Below are positions 23,046-31,604 of a stretch of 64,000 bases of DNA, one piece after another; position 1 is the first letter of the stretch; each line of letters starts with the position of its first letter. The notes under the pieces are model-generated. The model did not search any database and was not told the origin of the DNA. It saw only the letters and a list, made by a program, of their open reading frames with translations. Source of the DNA: Telluria beijingensis (lineage in GTDB: Bacteria > Pseudomonadota > Gammaproteobacteria > Burkholderiales > Burkholderiaceae_D); contig NZ_CP132480.1 of the NCBI RefSeq assembly GCF_030770395.1, forward strand, positions 4,202,318 through 4,266,317. The letters run 5' to 3'. A program made the position numbers and the translations under genes.

Positions 23046-24209
23046 TCAGGCCGCGGCGAAGCGGCTCATTTCCGCCGCCGCCAGCAGGAAGGCGCCCACG
23101 CCGAACGGCGTCGTCGCATCGCGTCCGATGTGCTGGCCGGGAATCGCGCGGTCGCCGATCGGCTGCACATAGCCTACCTTGCCGTCCGCCTGCAAGGCGA
23201 TCGTCGACAGGTAGCGCCAGCTCCTGGCGACCACCGGCGTGTATTCGGCCTTGTCCAGCAGGCCGTGATTCATGCCCCACAGGTAGCCATAGGTGAAGAA
23301 GGCGGTGCCGCTGGTTTCGCGGCCCGGGGCGAAACCGGGGTCGAGCAGGCTGCGGGCCCAGTAGCCTTCTTCCTGCTGCGCCTTTTTGAGGGCGGCGGCC
23401 ATGCGCCGGTAGCGGTCCAGGAACAGGGGGCGGCTGGCGTGATCGTGCGGCAGGTCGGCCAGCACCTTGGCCAGTCCGGCGAATACCCAGCCGTCGCCGC
23501 GCGACCAGAAGTCCTTGCCGCCATTGGCGCTCTTGTGCTTCGGGTAGACGTAGCGGCCGTCGCGATAATACAGGCCTGCCTGCTGGTCGAAGATCAGCTT
23601 GTCGGCCCAGGTGAAGTAGTCGACCAGCTTGTCCAGGTAGCGCCGCTCGCCGGTCAAGCGGTACAGCTTTGTCATCACCGGCATCACCATGTACAGGCCG
23701 TCGGCCCACCACCAGTAGTCGAGGTTTGGCGTCTCCACCTGGTGCCGCATGACTTCCAGCGCGCGGGCAATCTTGCCCGGATCGCGGCTGCCATCGGTCC
23801 GGTACAGGTCGATATAGGTCTGGAAGCAGATCTGCCAGTCGCCGAACAGCACGTATTCGTCGGTCTCGCCGTAGCTGTATTTCCACTTGCGCTGGTCGGG
23901 TTCCTTCGCGCCCATCCAGAGGTTGTGTTCCGCCCAGGCGGTGGAGTAGCGCAGCCAGTCCTGCCGGCGCGTCACGTCGAACGCGGCCATATTGCCGGTG
24001 TGGTAGGCCGCGTAATCCCAGAAGGCCCAGTGCGTCGGCGGATTGTGCGCCTGCCAGTAGTCGTTGGCGCGCGCGAGCGCGTCGAGCGCCTGGGCGCGGG
24101 TCGGTAGCGGCTGAAAACCGGCCGCGCCGGGCAGCATGGTGGTGCAGCCGGCGAGGACCGGCACGCCGGCCAGCATGGTCTTGAGGTAGCGTCGTCGGGT
24201 AAACGTCAT
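23046..24209 (-). CDS. GH105 unsaturated rhamnogalacturonyl hydrolase
   Basis: 387 residues. The N-terminus has both a twin-arginine-like RRRYLK and a lipobox-like VLAGC, so it is probably exported as a lipoprotein. The (alpha/alpha)6 barrel shows the GH105 features WWWADGLYMVMPV, with the catalytic Asp in WADG, and FWSRGDGWVFAGL. Such enzymes remove the 4,5-unsaturated uronate from pectin or rhamnogalacturonan fragments, producing the substrate of KduI. It is transcribed leftward, 30 bases after the broken TonB receptor and just before the DUF2264 gene. Because the receptor remnant has no promoter of its own, expression of GH105 may now depend on the promoter of the truncated LacI gene. Confidence 0.9.
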   Translation of the reverse strand: MTFTRRRYLKTMLAGVPVLAGCTTMLPGAAGFQPLPTRAQALDALARANDYWQAHNPPTHWAFWDYAAYHTGNMAAFDVTRRQDWLRYSTAWAEHNLWMGAKEPDQRKWKYSYGETDEYVLFGDWQICFQTYIDLYRTDGSRDPGKIARALEVMRHQVETPNLDYWWWADGLYMVMPVMTKLYRLTGERRYLDKLVDYFTWADKLIFDQQAGLYYRDGRYVYPKHKSANGGKDFWSRGDGWVFAGLAKVLADLPHDHASRPLFLDRYRRMAAALKKAQQEEGYWARSLLDPGFAPGRETSGTAFFTYGYLWGMNHGLLDKAEYTPVVARSWRYLSTIALQADGKVGYVQPIGDRAIPGQHIGRDATTPFGVGAFLLAAAEMSRFAAA

Positions 24210-24239
24210 CGGTTGGTATCCATCGTCTTTCAGTGGTCG

Positions 24240-26632
24240 TCAATAGCTGCCGCGCAGGCCCACCATCACGGTGCGGCCGTTGTAGATCAGGTTATCGGTG
24301 CGGGAATAGTCATTGCCGTAGCGGCCCAGCAGGTCTTTATAGTAGGTATAGGACAGGCCGTTATCCAGGTTCATGCCGTCGATGCGCAGTTCGAGCCGGT
24401 CGCTGACCTTGTAGCTGATCGAGGCGTCGAGCGTCTTGCGGCCCGAGTTGAAGGGCACCATGCCGGTCAGGCTCTGGTTGATGCCCGCTTCGCTGCGTCC
24501 TTCGGCATTGCCGTCGCGGTAGTTGTAAGTGGTGCGCAGCGCCCACGGGCCGCGCTCGTAGTACAGGGTGAGGTTATATGAGTAGCGCGGCACTTCCCAG
24601 GCCTTGAAACGGGTGCCGTCCGGCGCCACCATGTCCGGGATCGGCCAGCGCACGCGCGTATAGCTGGCCAGCGCGCCCAGGCCGTCGAACGGCGCCGGCA
24701 GGAAGGTGAAGGCCTGCTGGTAGGCGACTTCGGCGCCGCTGACGTTCTGTTTTGCGGCGTTGACGTAGGTCGACAGCGTGATCGGCAGGTTCGGATCAAC
24801 CTGGCCCGTGAGCGGATCGCGCAGGTTGGTGCCGAGGACGGTGTCGGGCAGGCCGAGGGAGCTGAACGGTACCTGGGTGAACTGCGCCCGGGTCAGGTTC
24901 TTCATCTTCTTGTGGAACAGGCCGACCGTGAACAGGCTGCCTTTCTGGAAGTACCATTCGCCGGTGACGTCGACCTGGTCCGACAGCTGCGGCTTCAGGT
25001 TCGGGTTGCCGGACGTCGCCGCCGCATTGAACGGGTTTGGCACCTTGGTGTTGGCGGTGATGATCGACAGCGGCGCGCGGGTGATCGTGCGGCCGAGCGA
25101 GGTGCGCAGGATGACCTCCGGCGTCAGGTCGTAGGCGGCGCTGAAGCTGGGGAGGATGTTGCTGTAGCTGCTTTCGCGCTGGGCCGGCACGTACTGGCGC
25201 ACGCCATCGATCGTGACCTGGTTGTAGTTGTCGATGGCGGTCTCGGTGCGCGCATAGCGGACGCCGGCGTTCATGCGCAGGTCGCGCCCGAACAGCTGGC
25301 CGCTGAAGTCGGACTGGATGAACAGCGAGCTGACGTCTTCGGTGGTCCTGAAGCTGGACGCCGGATCGAGGGGCGTCGCCAGCTTGGCCTGGATCGGCTG
25401 CAGCACGCCGTGCATGAAGTCGCGCCCGAAATGCGCGAACGAGGTCGGGAAGGTCGCCGGCGCGTCGGAGGCGAAGTTGTCCAGCGGCGTCCCTTGCGTC
25501 ATATAGGCATTGATGCTGCTCCCCAGCGAGGCCACCGTGCCGCCGATCGGCAGGCGCTGGGTCAGGCCGACCGCGCTGCCGTTGTAGCGCCCGATCTGCT
25601 TTTCCGACGACACGTAGCTGACACCGGCCTTGAGCTTGCCGCTCCAGCTGCCCCACAGCTTGTAGTTCCAGTCGGTCGCCAGCTTGAGGTGATCGGCATT
25701 GTCGTACTCGTCGACGTAGTTGTAGGCGATCTGCGGATCCTGGTACAGCGAGCGGTTGTTGAAGTCGACGTTCGACGAAATCACCGGATACACGCTGTTC
25801 TTCGACGAGTCGATGGTGCTGGTGACGCCGTAGATATTGGTGAAGATGCGGTTGTTGGTGAAATAGGCCTTGCTGCTGGAGCGGCCGGCGCTGAAGGCCA
25901 GCTTGAGGTCGGGCGATATCGTGTACCTGGCGTTCAGCGAACCGAGGTTGAAGGTGGTCTTGGAATCGTAGGTGAAGCTCTCGTTGATGTACGAGGTGTT
26001 GCCGAAGGTGCCCTGCAGCAGATTGTTCTCGTCGATGAAGACATAGATCGGCACCAGGCCGTTGTGGCCCGCGCGGCCGGGCAGGGCGGCGGGATTGGTG
26101 GTGCGCGAATTGCGGATCGCGACGCCGAAGGTGTACTCGTCGCGCGTATCCTTCAGGCGCGAGAACAGGCCGTCCAGGCTGACGTCGAGCGCGCCGTTCT
26201 TGTACTGCAGCGAGGTGACCAGGCCATCGCGCTCGCGCACGTTCAGGTTGCCGTAGGCGCGGGAAAAGCGCGGGAGCAGGGCGTTGTCGACCTGTTCGCG
26301 GGTCAGGTTGCCGAGGTTGGCGCGCGGGTCGTTGTAGTCCAGGTCGAAGTTGAACGGCACCGCGTAGCCGGCCGGCCCATTGTTGCGGCCCAGCGCAGCG
26401 CTATTGTAGCCGCCGGTCGACTGGAAGCCCGAGCGCAGGTTGGTGCTCTTGCTGTGGGCGAAGCCGACCAGTGCGCCCCAGTTGCCCCAGGTATTGCTGG
26501 CGATGACGGAGTAGCGTGGATTGACCTTTTCCGACGCGGTATTGTAGGAGCCGGCCGCCGCGTAGCGGAAGGTGCGGCCCTTGCGGTCGAAGGGCCGCGG
26601 CGTTTGCAGGTCGACGTTGCCGCCGATGCCGC
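24240..26632 (-). pseudogene. TonB-dependent receptor remnant lacking signal peptide and most of the plug
   Basis: About 797 codons of an open frame corresponding to the C-terminal four-fifths of a TonB receptor. It begins inside the plug at GIGGNVDLQTPRPFDRKGRT and ends normally at VMVGLRGSY. The intact receptor at 11154-14117 has the equivalent GGIGGLVNIRTRNP at about residue 160-175, so roughly 160-180 residues are missing here, including signal peptide, TonB box and half of the plug. Just upstream the sequence switches to the middle of a LacI-type regulator in another frame. A GTG at 26358-26360 could start a fragment, but without export signal or plug it cannot be a working receptor. No internal stop is present, so the damage looks recent, or is an assembly error. 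Confidence 0.88.
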
Positions 26633-27150
26633 AGGTGCTCGGTCAGTGCGCGCGCGCGCGCATAGTTGTCGCCGCTGACGACCGGCAGGGGCGCATTGCG
26701 CGCCACATAGTTCACCAGCACCGCCGGCACGGCGCCGGTTTCCAGTTTCGCCATCAGCGAATTGTCGGCGCTGGGCAGCAGCCAGATGACCCCTTCGCAC
26801 AGTTTCAGCAACATATCGGCGCCGGCGGTGCGGCCATTGTCATAGATCGCGACATTGGTCACCACCAGGTCGTAGCCGTGGCGATGCGCTTCCGCTTCGA
26901 CGCCCACCAGCAACTCGTGCAGCACCATCGACCCGAAGCCGATCAGGAAGACGCCGATCAGTTTCGAGCTGGCGCCGCGCATCGTCCGCGCCAGAACGTC
27001 CGGCGAGTAGCCAAGTTCAGTGGCCGCTGCCAGCACCTTCTCGCGCGTCGCCGCGGCGACGTGCGATTGGCCGCGCATGGCGCGCGAAGCGGTAATGACG
27101 GAGACATTCGCCAGCGCCGCCACGTCGGCCAGTGTCGCTTGTTTGCTCAT
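26632..27150 (-). pseudogene. LacI-family regulator, truncated after about 173 residues
   Basis: The ATG at 27148-27150 opens a canonical LacI helix-turn-helix (ATLADVAALANVSVITASRAM) with hinge helix YSPDVLARTMRG. The N-terminal subdomain of the ligand-binding fold follows, to VVSGDNYARARALTEHL. The sequence then runs into TonB receptor DNA out of frame. The open frame continues as 76 unrelated residues to a stop at 26401-26403. The normal family length is about 340 residues, so the C-terminal half of the effector domain is lost. The DNA-binding domain is intact; the residual 249-residue protein might still bind operators but should not respond to inducer. It is a candidate former regulator of the GTTATCGATAAC sites (inference). 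Confidence 0.88.
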
Positions 27151-27258
27151 AAATGGGTCTGCACGATCAAATAGGAGAGCATAGCATCGCGGCGCGCCGT
27201 CCCTGACGCAAAAAAAGGTTTGACCGTCGAACGGGAACCGGGTTAGCATCGCTGCAAA

Positions 27259-27273
27259 TGACAACGTTGGACA
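27259..27273. promoter_or_regulatory. operator-like motif TGACAACGTTGGACA upstream of the fructan LacI gene
   Basis: One of three near-identical 15-mers (consensus TGACAACGWTRGACA) in the fructan locus, 64 bases before the TTG start of the regulator. It contains the palindromic core CAACGTTG. Probably autoregulatory. Confidence 0.6.
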
Positions 27274-27337
27274 TTTTGTCGGGACGCGGTTCCCGGCAGA
27301 TCTGTCCAGCGCAAGATCACAGGACCGAGGAGACAGC

Positions 27338-28363
27338 TTGTCCACTATTCACGACGTCGCCGAAAAGGCGGGCGTATCGATCAAGACCGTGTCGCGCGTG
27401 CTCAACGACGCGAGCAGCGTGTCGGCCAAGACCCGCACCCGCATCGAAGAAGCCATGCATGCGCTCGACTTCGCCCCGTCGGCGGCGGCGCGCATGCTGC
27501 GCGGGGTGCCCACCGGGCTGGTCGCCGTGATCGCCGAAAAACTCACCACCACCCCCGATTCGTCCGAGATCATCAAGGGCATCCAGTCGGTATGCGAAGA
27601 ACTGGGCAAGATGCTGATCATCGGCGAGACCGGCGGGCGCGCCGACGTCGCCAGCCGCCTGGTCGCCGACATGCGCGCGCGGAGGGTCGAGGCGATCATC
27701 TTCGCCACGCCCTTCCACCGCGAGATCGCCCTGAACGAGATGCTGGGACAGACCCCGACCGTGCTCGCCAACTGCTTCGAGGCCACGCCGCGCTATCCGC
27801 AGGTGGTGCCGGACGACGAGGCGGGCGGTCACGCGGCGGCGGCGGCAGTGCTGCAGGCCGGTCACCGCAAGATCGCCTTCCTGCAGCTGATCGAAGGGAT
27901 GGTCGCGACCCGCCTGCGCCTGCAGGGTTTCCGGCGCGCGCTGCAGGAGCACGGCGTCGCGCCGCGCGCCGACTGGCTGCTGCACGGCGCCACCGAGGCC
28001 GAGGACGAATTCGCCCAGCTCGAATCGACGATCGACGGCCTGGTCGCCGGCACGGATCGCCCGAGCGCCATCCTGTGCGGCAACGACAAGATGGCGATGC
28101 GGGTGATCTTCATCCTGCAGCGTCGTGGCCTGCGCGTGCCCGAAGATGTGTCGGTGGTCGGCTTCGACGATTTCCGGTTGATCTCCGAGGCGCTCGATCC
28201 CGGCCTCACCACGGTCGCGCTGCCGTATCGCGAGATCGGCGAACTGGCGGCGCGCCAGGCCCTGGGCGGCGAGCAGGATGCCGGCATGGTGCGCGTGGCT
28301 TGCCGCCCCGTACTGCGCGGCACCCTGAGTGCGCCGGCGAAGGCGAAAGGCGCACGCCGATGA
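27338..28363 (+). CDS. LacI-family transcriptional regulator of the fructan locus
   Basis: 341 residues starting at TTG 27338 with GAGGAGA upstream; no better ATG gives a complete DNA-binding domain. The helix-turn-helix TIHDVAEKAGVSIKTVSRVL is at residues 3-22, the hinge helix AARMLRG at about 50-56, and a full periplasmic-binding-protein-like effector domain follows (AILCGNDKMAMRV, DVSVVGFDD). It probably represses the downstream transport and hydrolase genes until a fructose-type sugar is bound; the effector is inferred from neighbours. Its stop overlaps the start of the solute-binding protein (ATGA), so regulator and transporter share a transcript. The motif TGACAACGTTGGACA upstream suggests self-regulation. 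Confidence 0.93.
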   Translation: MSTIHDVAEKAGVSIKTVSRVLNDASSVSAKTRTRIEEAMHALDFAPSAAARMLRGVPTGLVAVIAEKLTTTPDSSEIIKGIQSVCEELGKMLIIGETGGRADVASRLVADMRARRVEAIIFATPFHREIALNEMLGQTPTVLANCFEATPRYPQVVPDDEAGGHAAAAAVLQAGHRKIAFLQLIEGMVATRLRLQGFRRALQEHGVAPRADWLLHGATEAEDEFAQLESTIDGLVAGTDRPSAILCGNDKMAMRVIFILQRRGLRVPEDVSVVGFDDFRLISEALDPGLTTVALPYREIGELAARQALGGEQDAGMVRVACRPVLRGTLSAPAKAKGARR

Positions 28364-29628
28364 AGCTGGTACTGTCACCACTGCTCGCGATTTTCGCAAG
28401 TCATGCGCTGGCTGCCCCGGTCGAGATCAAGGCCTGGCGCCACGATACGGGCGATGCCGAGATGGTCGCCAGCGGCCGGATGGTCGAGCGCTTCAATCGC
28501 AGCCAGGATCGCTGGAAGGTGGTGGTCGAATCGATCCCGCAAGGTTCGTACACCGAATCGGTCACCGCCGCTTCGCTGGTGGGCCACCTGCCGTGCGTGA
28601 TGACGATCGACCAGCCGGCGGTGCCCAATTTCGCCTGGGCCGGCAATATCCGCCCGCTGGACGACCTGCTGCCGGCGGCGGTGGTCGCGCCGCTGCTGCC
28701 GGGCGGCCGCGGCGTCTACGACGGCCGCCTGTACAGCGTCGGCCAGTTCGACGTGGTGCTGGCCCTGTTCGCACGGCGCTCGGCGCTGGCGCGCGAAGGC
28801 GTGCGCGTGGCCACCATCGAGCAGCCCTACACGGCCCAGGAACTGTATGCCATCGCCGCGAAAGCGAAGCGCGCCGGCCGCTACCGCTTTCCGCTCGACC
28901 TCAATGGCAAGGCCAAGGGTGAATGGGTCAGCTATGGTTTCTCTCCCTGGTTCCAGAGCGCCGGCGCCGACCTGATCGACCGCGCCGACTACCGGCGCGT
29001 GGACGGCGTGCTCAATGGCGCCCCCGCACTTGGCGTGGCGCGCTACTATGCGCGCCTGTTCAAGGAACGCCTGGCCGAACGCAACCCGGCCGACGAAAAG
29101 GGCTTCGAGCAGGGCCGCTCGCTGATCCAGTATACCGGCTCGTGGAAGGCGCGCGACTACGCCGAGCGTTTCGGCGACGACCTGGCGGTGATGCCGCCGC
29201 CCGATTTCGGCCATGGGCCGCGAGTCGGCGCCGCCTCGTGGCAGTGGGCGATCGCGCGCAATTGCCGCCATCCGGAAGGCGCCGCCGCCTTCCTGGCCCA
29301 CGTGGTGTCGGCGCCCGAGATGGCCGCCATGTCCCGCGCCACCGGCCTGATTCCCGTGACGGAGGAAGCGGCGGCGCTCACCGAGCGCTATCGCCCGGGC
29401 GGCGAAGGCCGCATCTATTTCGATTTCACGGCCCGCTATGCAGTCCCGCGCCCGGCCACGCCGGCCTATCCCGCGATCTCGGCGGCCTTCGAGAAAGCCA
29501 TGTCCGACCTGCGCGGCGGGAAGGATCCCGACGAAGCGATGGACGAGGCGGTCGAAGCGATCGAGTACGACATCGCCCGCAACAACGGTTATCGCAATAT
29601 CCACGCACGAGAGGCGGCCCGCAAATGA
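28360..29628 (+). CDS. ABC transporter sugar-binding protein (extracellular family 1)
   Basis: 422 residues from the ATG at 28360 that overlaps the LacI stop; a longer upstream frame is a shadow. A short signal peptide, LVLSPLLAIFASHALA, is followed by mature APVEIKAWRHDTGDAEM. The fold matches MalE/UgpB-like binding proteins, with GSYTESVTAASLVGHLP, YSVGQFDVVLALF and SWQWAIARNCRHPEGAAAFL near the C-terminus. It delivers an oligosaccharide in the periplasm to the two permeases that follow. Ligand is probably a fructooligosaccharide or sucrose, given two fructosidase-type genes and a fructokinase in the same operon (inference). Confidence 0.9.
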   Translation: MKLVLSPLLAIFASHALAAPVEIKAWRHDTGDAEMVASGRMVERFNRSQDRWKVVVESIPQGSYTESVTAASLVGHLPCVMTIDQPAVPNFAWAGNIRPLDDLLPAAVVAPLLPGGRGVYDGRLYSVGQFDVVLALFARRSALAREGVRVATIEQPYTAQELYAIAAKAKRAGRYRFPLDLNGKAKGEWVSYGFSPWFQSAGADLIDRADYRRVDGVLNGAPALGVARYYARLFKERLAERNPADEKGFEQGRSLIQYTGSWKARDYAERFGDDLAVMPPPDFGHGPRVGAASWQWAIARNCRHPEGAAAFLAHVVSAPEMAAMSRATGLIPVTEEAAALTERYRPGGEGRIYFDFTARYAVPRPATPAYPAISAAFEKAMSDLRGGKDPDEAMDEAVEAIEYDIARNNGYRNIHAREAARK

Positions 29629-30695
29629 AGACGATACTTGGTCGGGACCACCCGCTGGCGGTGAGCGGCTTCGCCGGGCCGGCATTGATCCTGTTCGGCG
29701 TGTTCGTGCTGCTGCCGCTGCTGCTGGCGGCGGCCGCCACCTTCACCAACCACCGCCTGGTGTCGCCCGAGCCCACCCGCTATATCGGGCTCGATAACTA
29801 TACGCGGCTGCTGGCGCTGCAGGTGACGACGGTGGCGCCGCTGCGCGATGCGGCCGGCGACCTGCAGCGCGACGAAGAGGGACTGCGCTATCCGACCTGG
29901 CGCCAGGTGCGCCAGGCCCGGCCCGAACTGGCCGGCTACCGGCCGGCCTGGCAGTTCGAGCTCGGCGAGCGCCGCGTCGTGCTGGCGGCCACCGATCCGC
30001 TGTTCTACCGCTCGCTGATCAATACCTTCCTGTTCGCGCTGCTGGTGCTGCCGCTGCAGTGCGGCGTGGCGCTCGGGCTGGCGCTGCTGGTCAACCAACG
30101 GATGGCTGGCCGCATCTTCTTTCGCACCGTGTATTTCGCGCCGGTGGTCACCTCGATGGTGGTGGCCTCGATCGTGTGGTCGTTCATGCTCAATACCGAT
30201 CGTGGCCTGGTCAATGAGCTGCTGCGCGCGCTCACCGGCAATCCGGACGCCGGTCCCGACTGGCTGGGCGAAAGCAGCCACGCGCTGCTGGCGATCGCCA
30301 TCATGTCGGCCTGGCAGGGCGCCGGCTTCCAGATGCTGGTGTTCCTGGCCGGCCTGCAGTCGATCTCGTCGGAGCTGTACGAGGCCGCCACGCTGATGGG
30401 CGCCAATGCCTGGCAGCGCTTCGTTCACGTCACCCTGCCGGGCCTGCGCAACACCATTGTCTTCGTGCTGGTGTCGACGATGCTGATGGCCTTCGGCCTG
30501 TTCACGCAAGTCGACGTGATGACCTCGGGCGGGCCGCTCGATTCGACCACCACCGTGGTCTACCACGCGGTGCGCAGCGGCTTCCGGCAGCAGGATATCG
30601 GTTATGGCTCGACCATCACCGTGGTGTTCTTCGGCATCGTGCTGCTGGTGTCGCTGCTGCAGCGCGTTTTGCTGGCGAAAGGAGCAAACAAATGA
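29625..30695 (+). CDS. sugar ABC transporter permease (MalF-like) with periplasmic insert
   Basis: 356 residues; the ATG overlaps the binding-protein stop (ATGA). Transmembrane helix 1 is GFAGPALILFGVFVLLPLLLAAAATF. A soluble stretch of about 100 residues (from about 40 to 135, including DLQRDEEGLRYPTWRQVRQA) precedes helix 2, longer than in most MalF/UgpA-type permeases of about 300 residues. Five more helices follow. The EAA loop that contacts the ATPase is visible as ELYEAATLMGANAWQRFVHV. It acts in the inner membrane with the second permease and the ATPase at 34998-36116. Confidence 0.92.
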   Translation: MKTILGRDHPLAVSGFAGPALILFGVFVLLPLLLAAAATFTNHRLVSPEPTRYIGLDNYTRLLALQVTTVAPLRDAAGDLQRDEEGLRYPTWRQVRQARPELAGYRPAWQFELGERRVVLAATDPLFYRSLINTFLFALLVLPLQCGVALGLALLVNQRMAGRIFFRTVYFAPVVTSMVVASIVWSFMLNTDRGLVNELLRALTGNPDAGPDWLGESSHALLAIAIMSAWQGAGFQMLVFLAGLQSISSELYEAATLMGANAWQRFVHVTLPGLRNTIVFVLVSTMLMAFGLFTQVDVMTSGGPLDSTTTVVYHAVRSGFRQQDIGYGSTITVVFFGIVLLVSLLQRVLLAKGANK

Positions 30696-31576
30696 CCATG
30701 CTGTTTCACCGCACTTTGCTGCGCCTGCCGATGCTGCTCGGGATGTGCGCGCTCGGCGTCGTGTTCGCGACTCCCTTGCTGTTCATGTTCGCGGCCTCGT
30801 TCAAGCACGACGACGCCATCTTCGCCAACCTCGCCAGCTGGACCAGCTATGTGCCGGACGCCGGCTGGTCGCTGGCCAACTACACCGCCATTTTTGAACG
30901 CAGCAACCTGCCGCTGTTCCTGCTCAACTCGACCATCATCGCGGCGCTTGTGGTGGTGGGCGGCATCCTGGTCAACAGCATGCTGGCCTTCTCGCTCAGC
31001 CGCATGCGCTGGCGCGGCCGCGGCGCCGTGCTGTCGGTGGTGGTGGCAATGATGGTGATCCCGTTCGAGGTGATCGCGATCCCGCTGCTGTCGCTGGTCG
31101 CTCGGCTGCCGTGGCCGGGCTTCGAGGCCGGCGTGCTGACCTGGCAGATGGGCTGGTTCAACAGCCTGCACGTGCAGATCATTCCCTTCCTGGCCAATGC
31201 CTTCTGCGTTTTCCTGTTCTATCAGTTCTTCCGCGATATCCCGCCGGAGCTCGACGAGGCGGCCAAGATGGACGGCGCCGGTCCCTGGGCGCTGTTCTTC
31301 CGGATCATCCTGCCCAATAGCGGGCCGGTGATCGCCACCGCCGCCATCGTGCTGTTCATCGCGGCCTGGAACCAGTACCTGTGGCCGATCATGGTGGTGC
31401 AGGGCGAGGCCGCGCGGCCGGTGCAGCCGGGCATCCAGCAATTCTTCGGGCGCTCCAATTCCTGGGGACAGATCATGGCCTACGCGTCGGTGGTGACGCT
31501 GCCGGTGTTGGCGGTCTTCCTCGCATTCCAACGCCAGTTCGTCGCCTCGGTGGCGGGTTCCGGCATCAAGGGCTAA
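30692..31576 (+). CDS. sugar ABC transporter permease (MalG-like)
   Basis: 294 residues, starting with an ATGA overlap with the first permease. Six hydrophobic helices are apparent, beginning LPMLLGMCALGVVFATPLLF. The EAA motif ELDEAAKMDGAGPWALFFRI and the C-terminal SVVTLPVLAVFLAFQRQFV are typical of the MalG/UgpE branch. It forms the heterodimeric inner-membrane channel with the upstream permease. Confidence 0.93.
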   Translation: MTMLFHRTLLRLPMLLGMCALGVVFATPLLFMFAASFKHDDAIFANLASWTSYVPDAGWSLANYTAIFERSNLPLFLLNSTIIAALVVVGGILVNSMLAFSLSRMRWRGRGAVLSVVVAMMVIPFEVIAIPLLSLVARLPWPGFEAGVLTWQMGWFNSLHVQIIPFLANAFCVFLFYQFFRDIPPELDEAAKMDGAGPWALFFRIILPNSGPVIATAAIVLFIAAWNQYLWPIMVVQGEAARPVQPGIQQFFGRSNSWGQIMAYASVVTLPVLAVFLAFQRQFVASVAGSGIKG

Positions 31577-31604
31577 GGCCCCACTTTTACTCTCGCTAAC
31601 CACC

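Noticed and set aside
26600..26660. Transposon or insertion sequence as the cause of the LacI-TonB junction
   Set aside because: No transposase fragment, terminal inverted repeats or target duplication was seen at the junction.
26401..27345. 314-residue frame read as a single LacI-type fusion protein
   Set aside because: The first 65 residues lie upstream of the true ATG and the last 76 are frame-shifted TonB receptor DNA, so it is not a genuine fusion.
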